Assembly (NCBI GenBank): GCA_002375995.1
Contig: DFNI01000031.1
Span: 650-6,111, forward strand
Length of the DNA: 5,462 nucleotides
DNA from: Acetothermia bacterium UBA3571
GTDB lineage: Bacteria > Bipolaricaulota > Bipolaricaulia > Bipolaricaulales > Bipolaricaulaceae
Direction: 5' to 3'
In this document: positions 1 through 5,462 of the stretch, piece after piece
Layout: the number at the start of each line of letters is the position of its first letter
How positions within the stretch are numbered: position 1 is the first letter of the stretch
Position numbers and translations under genes: made by a program
The notes under the pieces: generated by a model
What the model was told of the DNA's origin: nothing
Databases searched by the model: none
What the model saw: only the letters and a program-made list of their open reading frames with translations

Positions 1-60
1 TGGCAGAGCGGCGGTTTCGTAAACCGCAGGTCGGAGGTTCGAATCCTCTCGCCGGCTCCA
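1..60 (+). tRNA. tRNA-Thr (anticodon CGT), 5' end truncated by window edge
   Basis: This is the 3' part of a tRNA that decodes ACG. Seen directly: the anticodon stem GCGGT (11-15) pairs with ACCGC (23-27) around the seven-base loop TTCGTAA (16-22), which places anticodon CGT at 18-20. The T arm pairs GGAGG (33-37) with CCTCT (45-49), with one G-T pair, around the loop TTCGAAT (38-44). The 3' acceptor strand CGCCGGC is at 50-56, the discriminator T is at 57 and an encoded CCA is at 58-60. The first ten bases are the end of the D loop and the D-stem 3' side (GAGC). The 5' acceptor strand, predicted to be GCCGGCG, and the 5' half of the D arm lie outside the window. The identity follows from the anticodon alone and is secure unless the base at position 18 is modified. 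Confidence 0.95.
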
Positions 61-189
61 GCTTTTTCTTTTCCAGACTACCTTTTGTAGTTCCACAATG
101 TGATCAATGTCCCCTTGCTCACCGCGCTTCCCCGGGGTTATGTTAACGGGGTGTGTAATACGCGATACGCCTAGGGTGAGGGGGGAAAG
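61..189 (+). other. Intergenic leader between the tRNA gene and nrdD
   Basis: This is the only non-coding DNA of any length in the window. A T-rich tract (63-72, two T runs broken by one C) follows the tRNA CCA and could end its transcript, though no separate GC-rich hairpin precedes it. ACTAC (77-81) and GTAGT (87-91) form a small five-base-pair inverted repeat around CTTTT. CAATGT occurs twice, at 95-100 and 105-110. A GC-rich inverted repeat is at 130-151 and is listed separately. ATACGC occurs twice, at 158-163 and 165-170. Possible promoter elements are weak: TTGCTC at 115-120 and TATGTT at 139-144 are 18 bases apart. The sequence AGGGGGG (179-185) lies just upstream of the nrdD ATG and is a reasonable ribosome binding site. 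I could not see a convincing NrdR box or riboswitch. Confidence 0.5.
130..151 (+). promoter_or_regulatory. GC-rich inverted repeat in the nrdD leader
   Basis: CCCCG (130-134) is complementary to CGGGG (147-151) across a 12-base spacer that contains most of the perfect palindrome GTTAAC (142-147). CGGGGT also occurs as a direct repeat at 133-138 and 147-152. The element lies about 40 bases before the nrdD start, so it could be an operator or a leader RNA hairpin controlling nrdD-nrdG. No T run follows it, so it does not look like a terminator. The structure is visible in the sequence; the regulatory role is inference, and in GC-rich DNA a five-base stem can arise by chance. Confidence 0.25.
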
Positions 190-2304
190 ATGATCCAATT
201 CGTAAAGAAAAGGGATGGGCGTGTTGTGCCCTTCGATCCGGAAAAGATAACCCGGGCCATCGAGCGAGCACTGCGGGAGACCGGGGAAGGGACCCCTGGC
301 GTTTCCCAGGAGCTCGCCGAGAAGGTGATAAAGACCCTCGAGACGCGCTTCGTGGGCCTATTCTCCCCCCCCAGTGTGGAGGAGATTCAGGACGTGGTTG
401 AAGAGGTGTTGATGGCGGCGGGCCTCTTCCGCACCGCCCGGGCCTACATCCTCTACCGTTACCAACACAAGCAGATGCGGGAGCTCCGGGACCTCGTGGC
501 CCCGGAGGCGGTGGAGGACTACCTGAACGAGGCCGACTGGCGGGTGCGGGAGAATGCCAACATGTCGTTTTCGCTTCAGGGCCTCAACGTCTTCCTCACC
601 GAGAAGATCATCTCCCGTTACTGGCTTTCCCGGGTGTATCCATCACATGTCCGCAATGCTCATGAAAACGGTGATTTCCACATCCACGACCTCGGGACAC
701 TTGGCCCCTACTGTGTGGGGTGGGACATCCGGGACCTGCTCCTGCAGGGGTTCGGCGGGGTGCGGGGAAAGATCCACTCCAAGCCCCCCAAACACTTCCG
801 CACGGCGCTTTTGCAGGCGGCCAACTTCCTCTACACCCTCCAGGGAGAGGCCGCCGGGGCCCAGGCCTTTTCTTCCCTCGATACCTACCTCGCCCCCTTC
901 ATCGCCTACGACGAGCTCACCTATTCCCAAGTGAAGCAGGCCATCCAGGAGTTCGTGTTCAACCTGAACGTGCCCACCCGGGTGGGATTCCAGACCCCCT
1001 TCACCAACGTGACTCTCGACATCCGCGTTCCCCGTTTCATGGAGCGAGAACCGGTGATCATCGGCGGGAAGCCCCAGCGCTCAACCTATCAGGAGTTCGC
1101 CCGGGAGATGTCCTGGTTCAACCGGGCCTTCGCCGAGGTGATGGCCGAAGGAGACGCCACGGGGCGTCCCTTCACCTTCCCCATCCCTACCTACAACATC
1201 ACCCCCGACTTCCCCTACGACGATCCGGATCTCGAGCCCATCTGGGAGATGACGGCCAAATACGGGATCCCTTACTTCGCCAACTTCGTCAACTCCGATA
1301 TGCGCCCCGAAGACGTCCGTTCTATGTGCTGTCACCTGCGGTTGAACAACGAGGAGCTCCGCAAGCGGGGCGGGGGGCTCTTCGGCGCCAACCCCCTCAC
1401 CGGCTCTATAGGGGTGGTCACCATCAACCTCCCCCGGATCGGGTACCTGGCCAGGAACGAGGAGGAGTTCCTGGAGCGGCTGGAAGAGCTGATGGAGCTT
1501 GCCAAGCAATCGTTGGTGATCAAGCGCAAGCTCCTCGAGCGCCTCACCGAGGCCGGGCTCTACCCCTACTCCCGGTTCTGGCTGCGGGGGGTGAAGCAAG
1601 CCACGGGCGAGTACTGGAAGAACCACTTCTCCACCATCGGGATCATCGGGATGAACGAGGCCTGCTTGAACCTCTTCGGGCAAGACCTCTCCCACCCCGA
1701 GTGCATCGCGTTCGCGGAGAGGGTTTTGGACTTCATGAACGAAAAGCTGGTGCGCTTTCAGGAGGAAACCGACCACCTCTGGAACCTGGAGGCCACCCCG
1801 GCGGAGGGGACCAGCTACCGTTTGGCCTTGCTGGACAAGAAACGCTTCCCCAAGATAATCGTGGCCAACGAGGAGGAGGTGCAGAGGGGGGCCGCCCCCT
1901 ACTACACCAACTCCACCCACCTCCCGGTGGAGTTTTCCGATGATCTTTACCGCGTGCTCGTGCTACAGGATCCATTGCAGGTGAAGTACACCGGGGGAAC
2001 GGTGCTCCACATCTGGTTGGGCGAGCGGGCGCCCACCGGCGAGGCGGTGAAGGCGCTGGTGCGCCAGATCGTAAGGCATTTCCGCCTCCCCTACTTCACC
2101 ATCACCCCCACCTTCTCCGTTTGCCCCTCCCACGGGTATCTCGCGGGGGAGAGGGACCATTGTCCCAAATGCGGCGCGCCCGCGGAAGTCTACTCCCGGG
2201 TGGTGGGGTATCTGCGACCGGTGGAACAGTGGAACGCCGGGAAGAGATCGGAGTTCGCGCGGCGGCTCACCTTCAACGTGGGCCGCGTCCCCGCCCAGGG
2301 ATGA
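190..2304 (+). CDS. nrdD: Anaerobic (class III) ribonucleoside-triphosphate reductase
   Basis: This cytoplasmic glycyl-radical enzyme reduces ribonucleoside triphosphates to dNTPs under anoxia. The 704-residue protein is of normal length for the family. Residues 3 to about 95 form an ATP-cone allosteric domain (start KKRDGRVVPFDPEKI). The catalytic barrel follows, with the landmarks PYCVGWD (C175), SMCCHLRL (C380-C381), NPLTGSIGVVTINLPR (401-416) and NLEATPAEG (532-540). The C-terminal domain has a probable zinc site of C645, H648, C658 and C661, then the glycyl-radical loop SRVVGY with G673, then the WNAGK segment. The tandem cysteines and the CxxH first half of the zinc site resemble the Thermotoga maritima type rather than the E. 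coli or T4 type; family knowledge suggests that type takes electrons from thioredoxin instead of formate. The ATG start keeps the whole ATP cone and has AGGGGGG four bases upstream. The stop overlaps the nrdG start, consistent with translational coupling. Function is near certain; the electron donor is inferred. Confidence 0.97.
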   Translation: MIQFVKKRDGRVVPFDPEKITRAIERALRETGEGTPGVSQELAEKVIKTLETRFVGLFSPPSVEEIQDVVEEVLMAAGLFRTARAYILYRYQHKQMRELRDLVAPEAVEDYLNEADWRVRENANMSFSLQGLNVFLTEKIISRYWLSRVYPSHVRNAHENGDFHIHDLGTLGPYCVGWDIRDLLLQGFGGVRGKIHSKPPKHFRTALLQAANFLYTLQGEAAGAQAFSSLDTYLAPFIAYDELTYSQVKQAIQEFVFNLNVPTRVGFQTPFTNVTLDIRVPRFMEREPVIIGGKPQRSTYQEFAREMSWFNRAFAEVMAEGDATGRPFTFPIPTYNITPDFPYDDPDLEPIWEMTAKYGIPYFANFVNSDMRPEDVRSMCCHLRLNNEELRKRGGGLFGANPLTGSIGVVTINLPRIGYLARNEEEFLERLEELMELAKQSLVIKRKLLERLTEAGLYPYSRFWLRGVKQATGEYWKNHFSTIGIIGMNEACLNLFGQDLSHPECIAFAERVLDFMNEKLVRFQEETDHLWNLEATPAEGTSYRLALLDKKRFPKIIVANEEEVQRGAAPYYTNSTHLPVEFSDDLYRVLVLQDPLQVKYTGGTVLHIWLGERAPTGEAVKALVRQIVRHFRLPYFTITPTFSVCPSHGYLAGERDHCPKCGAPAEVYSRVVGYLRPVEQWNAGKRSEFARRLTFNVGRVPAQG

Positions 2305-3002
2305 AGATCGCCCATTTCCTGGGGCTCTCCCTCATCGATTACCCCGGGAAGGTGGCGGCGGTGATCTGGACCGCGGGGTGTAACCTGCGGTGTCCCTTTT
2401 GTTACAACCCAGAGCTGGTCCTTCCGGAATACGTGAAGCGCCTGAAGCTCTTGGATCCCCATGACGTCCTGGGGGAGCTCAGCCAGCGGGCCGGGTTCGT
2501 CGAGGGACTCGCCGTCACCGGGGGCGAGCCCACCCTCCAAGGGAACCTGGAAGGGTTCCTGAGGGAGGCAAAGGACCTGGGGCTTGCGGTGAAGCTCGAC
2601 ACGAACGGAACGCGTCCGGAGGTCCTGGAGCGACTGCTTTCCGCAGGCCTCTTGGATTACGTGGCCTTGGATGTAAAGGCACCCTTCGCCCGGTACCACG
2701 AGCTCGTGGGGCTACCCCGGGAAGCGGCCCGGGAAGTGGTCTCCCGGGTGCGGCGGTCGCTGGATCTCCTGGCGACGGGAGAAATCCCTTTTGAACTTCG
2801 CACCACCGCGGCTCCGGGTCTGGATGCCGCTGATATTATCCAGATCAAGCGGCAGATCCCCGAGGGGGCCAAGTATGTGATCCAACGCTTCACCGTCCCC
2901 CAGGGAAAGGGCTTGGTGGGCGGAGATCCCCGTGGGGGGTACCTTTCGGCGGAAGAGATAAAGAAGCTCGCGGCCGAGCTCGGCTGCGAATGTCGGGTTT
3001 AA
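2301..3002 (+). CDS. nrdG: Anaerobic ribonucleotide reductase-activating radical SAM protein (NrdG2-type)
   Basis: This is the activase that uses a [4Fe-4S] cluster and S-adenosylmethionine to make the glycyl radical on NrdD. The 233-residue protein has the radical SAM motif CxxxCxxC at C27, C31 and C34 (GCNLRCPFCYNPEL), the SAM-binding TGGEP at 73-77, LDTNG at 99-103 and VALDVKAP at 121-128. The opening FLGLSLIDYPGK is typical of the longer NrdG2 branch of these activases, which is more like pyruvate formate-lyase activases than E. coli NrdG. Relatives usually read CxxCHNPEL; here a tyrosine replaces the histidine after the third cysteine. The start is the ATG whose last bases form the TGA stop of nrdD (ATGA), with only a weak CAGGG upstream, so translation is probably coupled. 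The frame stays open further upstream, but that part lies inside the nrdD coding region and lacks family similarity. The stop TAA shares its bases with the pyrE stop. Confidence 0.93.
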   Translation: MKIAHFLGLSLIDYPGKVAAVIWTAGCNLRCPFCYNPELVLPEYVKRLKLLDPHDVLGELSQRAGFVEGLAVTGGEPTLQGNLEGFLREAKDLGLAVKLDTNGTRPEVLERLLSAGLLDYVALDVKAPFARYHELVGLPREAAREVVSRVRRSLDLLATGEIPFELRTTAAPGLDAADIIQIKRQIPEGAKYVIQRFTVPQGKGLVGGDPRGGYLSAEEIKKLAAELGCECRV

Positions 3003-3586
3003 GTTTTGGGTCCTGGACGGCTCCCCGGTTTCACCAGCGGTATCCCCTCCCGGCAGAGGGGACACTCTTCAGGAGGGAAGGTTTCCAGTTCTATCCGCAG
3101 GAGGGATACCACAGGGAGCGTTAGCTCCGCGGTATCGGGGCGGCGGTCCACCAGACACGCGATCCCCACCGGCTCGCCCCCGGCGGCCCGGACCACCTCT
3201 GCCACCTCTAGGGAGGACCGCCCGGTGGTCACCACGTCTTCGGCGATGAGGACCCGCTCCCCCGGGGACACCTCGAACCCCCGCCGCAAGGACATCCGCC
3301 CCCCCTCCCGTTCGGCGAACATCCCCCGGACCCCCAGGGCCCGGGCGAGCTCGTAGGCTACCATGATCCCTCCCAGGGCCGGCCCCACCACCGCCTGAAC
3401 CGGGCCCAAGGCCCGGGCCTTGGCCGCCAGCGCCCGGCAAACCCGCTCCGCCAGTTCCGGATGTTGCAAGAGCTTGGCACACTGGATGTAGACCGGGGAG
3501 TGGAGCCCCGAGGAGAGGAGGAAATGCCCCCGCAGCACCGCCCCCGTGGATTCGAATAACTCCCAGAGTTCCCGTTCACTGAGCAC
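2999..3586 (-). CDS. pyrE: Orotate phosphoribosyltransferase (Thermus-type)
   Basis: The enzyme joins orotate to PRPP, giving OMP and pyrophosphate, the fifth step of UMP synthesis. The 195-residue protein carries the PRPP-binding motif VLIAEDVVTTGRSS (112-125), the substrate-side stretch HFLLSSGLHSPVYIQC (21-36), the VVGPALGG loop (66-73) and the catalytic flexible loop FAEREGGRMSLRRGFE (90-105). The tail has C175 and C178 (ECPLC) and ends GIPLVKPGSR, as in the Thermus-family PyrE group. The frame is open to a start at 3640, but GTG at 3586 is preferred: it has a strong GGAGGAGGTG ribosome binding site seven bases upstream, and the extra 18 residues look unlike PyrE. With this start the gene overlaps the pyrD end by 11 bases, and it is last in the pyr cluster. 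Its TAA stop is the reverse complement of the nrdG stop on the same TTAA. Confidence 0.95.
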   Translation of the reverse strand: MLSERELWELFESTGAVLRGHFLLSSGLHSPVYIQCAKLLQHPELAERVCRALAAKARALGPVQAVVGPALGGIMVAYELARALGVRGMFAEREGGRMSLRRGFEVSPGERVLIAEDVVTTGRSSLEVAEVVRAAGGEPVGIACLVDRRPDTAELTLPVVSLLRIELETFPPEECPLCREGIPLVKPGSRPGPKT

Positions 3587-4475
3587 TGCCCCGCACCTCC
3601 TCCGGGGAACCGATCCCCTCCCGCTCCAAAAAGCCCTCAAGCCCCGCGATCACCTTGGGAATACAGAGGGGATCGATGAAGTTTCCGGTGCCGATCTGCA
3701 CCGCGTGGGCCCCGGCCATGATGAACTCCAGGGCATCTTCCCACCGGACGATCCCGCCACATCCGATCACCGCTATCCCCACGGCCTTGGAGACCTCGTA
3801 GACGGCGCGCAAGGCCAGGGGCTTTATGGCCGGTCCGGAAAGGCCCCCGATGGTGTTGGCGAAGACGGGGCGGCGGGAACGGATATCGATGGCCATACCC
3901 CGGAAGGTGTTGGCCACGGTGACAGCACAGGCCCCGGCCCTGGCCGCTGCCCGGGCGGCTCCGATGAGGTCTCCCTCCGGGGGAAGCTTGGCCCAGAGGG
4001 GTTTTCCGCACGCGGCCCTGGCCGCGGCCACGATCGCCGCTACCTTATCCGGATTAGCCCCAGGAAGCCCCGCCCCGGGAACGTTGGGACAGGAGAGGTT
4101 GAGCTCAATAACGTGGGCCTCGGTTTCGTCCAGCCTCTCCGCCATGCACGCGTACTCCTCTGGTTCGTGCCCCCAGATGTTCACGATCACCACCGTCCCC
4201 AGCTCCAACATCCGGGGAAGGACTTCGCGGACGAACGCCTCGATCCCGGGGTTTTCCAGGCCGATGGAGTTCAAGAGGCCGCAGGGGGTCTCCCAGAGCC
4301 TAGGAGGGGGGTTCCCCTCCCGGGGTTCACGGGTGATCCCTTTGGAACATATCCCCCCCAGGATCCCGGGATCGAAGATGTCGGCGTATTCCGTGCCGAA
4401 CCCGAAGGTGCCCGAGGCGGCGATCACCGGGTTCTTCAAGACCACCTCGCCGATGCGGACGGAAAGATCAGCCAT
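3576..4475 (-). CDS. pyrD: Dihydroorotate dehydrogenase, class 1B catalytic subunit
   Basis: This FMN enzyme oxidises dihydroorotate to orotate in the cytoplasm and hands electrons to PyrK for NAD+. The 299-residue protein has a class 1 barrel: NPVIAASGTFGFG (15-27), SKGIT with K45, EPREGNPPPRLWETP (50-64), LLNSIGLENPG (67-77), ELNLSCPNV with the presumed catalytic base C129, VANTFRGMAIDI (187-198), TIGGLSGPAIKPLALR (208-223), and the FMN phosphate loops GCGGI (238-242) and GTGNF (262-266). A cysteine base and an adjacent pyrK indicate class 1B rather than the quinone-linked class 2. One segment is odd: relatives usually have KLTPN where this protein reads KLPPEG (163-168). The ATG at 4475 is chosen because MADLSVRIG matches the family N-terminus; the frame is open to 4577, but that extension lies within pyrK. 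GGAGG is 12 bases upstream. The gene overlaps pyrK by eight bases and pyrE by 11. Confidence 0.96.
   Translation of the reverse strand: MADLSVRIGEVVLKNPVIAASGTFGFGTEYADIFDPGILGGICSKGITREPREGNPPPRLWETPCGLLNSIGLENPGIEAFVREVLPRMLELGTVVIVNIWGHEPEEYACMAERLDETEAHVIELNLSCPNVPGAGLPGANPDKVAAIVAAARAACGKPLWAKLPPEGDLIGAARAAARAGACAVTVANTFRGMAIDIRSRRPVFANTIGGLSGPAIKPLALRAVYEVSKAVGIAVIGCGGIVRWEDALEFIMAGAHAVQIGTGNFIDPLCIPKVIAGLEGFLEREGIGSPEEVRGSAQ
3594..3603 (-). promoter_or_regulatory. Strong ribosome binding site that sets the pyrE GTG start
   Basis: On the minus strand this reads GGAGGAGGTG, nearly a full match to the 16S rRNA anti-Shine-Dalgarno region, and it ends seven bases before the GTG at 3586. 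It lies inside the end of pyrD. It is the best ribosome binding site in the window and argues against the longer ATG start at 3640. Confidence 0.8.
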
Positions 4476-5193
4476 CGCCCCAGAGTTCCTCCACGGGAAA
4501 CACCGGCCCGTCCACGCACACCTTCCTTGGGCCACGGGATGTGAGGACGGTACACCCAAGACAGGCTCCGAGGCCACAGGCCATCCGTTCTTCCACCGAG
4601 ACGAAGAGCGGAACGTCCGCCCCGCGGCAGATCCGATGGAGCTCCCGCAACATCCCTTCGGGGCCGCAGGCGAAACAGGTTCTGTATCCTTCGGGACGGA
4701 AGATCTCGGTCACGACACCCTTTAGGCCCCCTTCCCCGGTTTCCGAGGCCACATGGACCTCCCGGCACCAGTCGACGAAGCTTTCCACAAGGTACGGTTT
4801 CCCCCGAAAGCCCAAGAAGGCGTCCCCGCCGTAGAGCTGAGCGGCGAAATGGATGGGGGCGATCCCGGTTCCCCCGGCTACCAGCGCTAGCGGCCGGTCC
4901 GGCGAGGCCCATCCCCGGCCCAAGGGACCGAGGAGGAGAAGCTCGTCCCCCGGGGAGAGCCGGGAGAGGAGGCGGGTCCCCCGGCCGCGCACCTCATACA
5001 GGAAGGCGATCTTCCTCTCTTCCAGGGCGAAGACGGACATGGGCCGGGAAAGGGGCGGATCCAGCTCCCAGGCCCGCAACATGTAGAACTGCCCGGGAGA
5101 GGCAACGAACCTCCCCCGGACCTCGAGGAGGAAGATCCCCGGGGAGACCTCCCTGTTGGCCACCACCTCTCCCCGTTTCAGCTGCGGATCCAT
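4468..5193 (-). CDS. pyrK: Dihydroorotate dehydrogenase electron-transfer subunit (FAD, 2Fe-2S)
   Basis: PyrK forms the class 1B complex with PyrD and moves electrons from the PyrD FMN through a 2Fe-2S cluster and FAD to NAD+. The 241-residue protein has a ferredoxin-reductase-like barrel with the FAD-binding RPMSV (50-54), a nucleotide-binding loop LVAGGTGIAP (104-113), a CGPEGM segment (176-181) typical of the NAD-binding fold, and a C-terminal 2Fe-2S site with C206, C211, C214 and C226 (CGLGACLGC, then KVCVDGPVF). All four cluster ligands are present. The ATG at 5193 gives an N-terminus (GEVVANREVSPGIFLLEV) that fits the family, with GAGG ten bases upstream; GTG codons at residues 10 and 11 are less likely alternatives. 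The gene overlaps the pyrF end by 16 bases and the pyrD start by eight, so all three are probably on one transcript. Confidence 0.95.
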   Translation of the reverse strand: MDPQLKRGEVVANREVSPGIFLLEVRGRFVASPGQFYMLRAWELDPPLSRPMSVFALEERKIAFLYEVRGRGTRLLSRLSPGDELLLLGPLGRGWASPDRPLALVAGGTGIAPIHFAAQLYGGDAFLGFRGKPYLVESFVDWCREVHVASETGEGGLKGVVTEIFRPEGYRTCFACGPEGMLRELHRICRGADVPLFVSVEERMACGLGACLGCTVLTSRGPRKVCVDGPVFPVEELWGDG

Positions 5194-5462
5194 CGCAGGA
5201 TGTCCTCGCGCATCTCCTCCACTGCCTCCCGGGCGTATTCCGGGAAACGCCTTTCGGGCTCGGGCTTTCCCCGGTGGGCCCCGATGACGAACCTAGAGGC
5301 GGCCACGATGGCCCCGTTCCCCTCCCGAAAGGCAGGCGCCACGTCCTTCCCCCGCGCCCCCTGGGCCCCGTAACCCGGGACGAGGAGGAAGAGCCCGGGG
5401 AAACGCTCCCTCACCCGAGCCAGGGCCTCGGGGGCGGTCCCCCCCACCACCCCCCCGATGGC
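5178..5462 (-). CDS. pyrF: Orotidine 5'-phosphate decarboxylase, type 2 (C-terminal part only)
   Basis: PyrF decarboxylates OMP to UMP, the last step of de novo UMP synthesis. Only the C-terminal 94 residues are in the window; the reading frame runs off the right edge (its first visible codons read AIGGVVGGTAPEAL), so the start and the catalytic Asp-Lys region are not visible. The stretch VVGGTAPEALARVRERFPG, then LLVPGYGAQG (visible residues 26-35), matches the final strands of the long, type 2 OMP decarboxylases, in which the VPGxGAQG loop lies near the phosphate site. R57, in IVAASR, fits the arginine that contacts phosphate; many relatives read NSSR there. The helical tail ends EDILRWIRS. 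The end overlaps pyrK by 16 bases. Neighbouring pyrK, pyrD and pyrE make the assignment stronger than the fragment alone would. Confidence 0.88.
   Translation of the reverse strand, partial: AIGGVVGGTAPEALARVRERFPGLFLLVPGYGAQGARGKDVAPAFREGNGAIVAASRFVIGAHRGKPEPERRFPEYAREAVEEMREDILRWIRS

Noticed and set aside
77..91. Small hairpin ACTAC/GTAGT as a tRNA terminator
   Set aside because: The stem is only five base pairs and AT-rich, with no T run after it, so it is too weak to call as a terminator.
95..110. Possible CRP/FNR-type or NrdR operator around TGTGATCAATGT
   Set aside because: Only a TGTGA half-site is present with no matching second half, and the spacing and core do not fit FNR or NrdR consensus sites.
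1081..1920. 279-codon open frame antisense to nrdD
   Set aside because: It lies wholly within nrdD on the other strand, with low-complexity Gly/Val/Leu composition and no family motifs.
720..1943. 407-codon open frame on the plus strand inside nrdD
   Set aside because: It is out of frame with nrdD, rich in Arg, Pro, Gly and His, and has no recognisable domain. Long shadow frames are expected in GC-rich coding DNA.
2121..2300. Upstream in-frame extension of nrdG
   Set aside because: It would overlap 184 bases of the NrdD C-terminus that encode the zinc site and glycyl-radical loop. Its sequence is basic and unlike the family, whereas the ATG at 2301 gives a standard N-terminus.
3587..3640. 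Longer pyrE start (18 extra residues)
   Set aside because: The extension looks unlike PyrE and includes the pyrE ribosome binding site as coding sequence.
4476..4577. Longer pyrD start (34 extra residues)
   Set aside because: The extension is inside pyrK over the 2Fe-2S coding region, and PyrD proteins normally begin near MADLSVRIG.
3546..4725. Two long plus-strand open frames (332 and 299 codons) over pyrD and pyrK
   Set aside because: They are antisense to genes with clear catalytic motifs, and their Pro/Arg/Gly-rich translations resemble no protein family.

Overview
The window holds two short, tightly packed nucleotide-metabolism gene clusters that converge on each other, preceded by the end of a tRNA gene. 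The DNA is GC-rich, with G or C at most wobble positions. It encodes an oxygen-sensitive class III ribonucleotide reductase and an NAD-linked (class 1B) dihydroorotate dehydrogenase. NrdD, its activase and PyrE resemble thermophile-type subfamilies (a Thermotoga-like NrdD, a Thermus-family PyrE). This points to a GC-rich anaerobic bacterium, perhaps a thermophile such as a Bipolaricaulota-like or deep clostridial lineage. The taxonomic guess is inference from protein flavour only.

Layout, left to right. Positions 1-60 are the 3' part of a tRNA-Thr (anticodon CGT), with its 5' end cut off by the window edge. Positions 61-189 are the only real non-coding stretch; they hold a T-rich tract and short repeats and hairpins, and must contain any local nrd control region. 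On the + strand come nrdD (190-2304) and its radical-SAM activase nrdG (2301-3002), joined by an ATGA overlap. On the - strand, reading from the right edge, come the end of pyrF (5178-5462), pyrK (4468-5193), pyrD (3576-4475) and pyrE (2999-3586). Each pyr gene overlaps the next by 8 to 16 bases. The two clusters meet at a palindromic TTAA (2999-3002) that supplies the stop codon of both nrdG and pyrE, so no intergenic DNA separates them.

How the genes work together. PyrD and PyrK oxidise dihydroorotate to orotate and pass the electrons to NAD+. PyrE attaches phosphoribose to give OMP, and PyrF decarboxylates OMP to UMP, so the four genes cover the last three steps of de novo UMP synthesis. 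NrdG installs a glycyl radical on NrdD, which then reduces ribonucleoside triphosphates to dNTPs without oxygen. The window therefore pairs pyrimidine synthesis with deoxynucleotide production. I see no mobile element, CRISPR array, defence locus or unknown gene, and no evidence of a previously undescribed system. The items most worth a second look are the shared stop palindrome, the NrdD subtype signature and the repeat-bearing nrdD leader.
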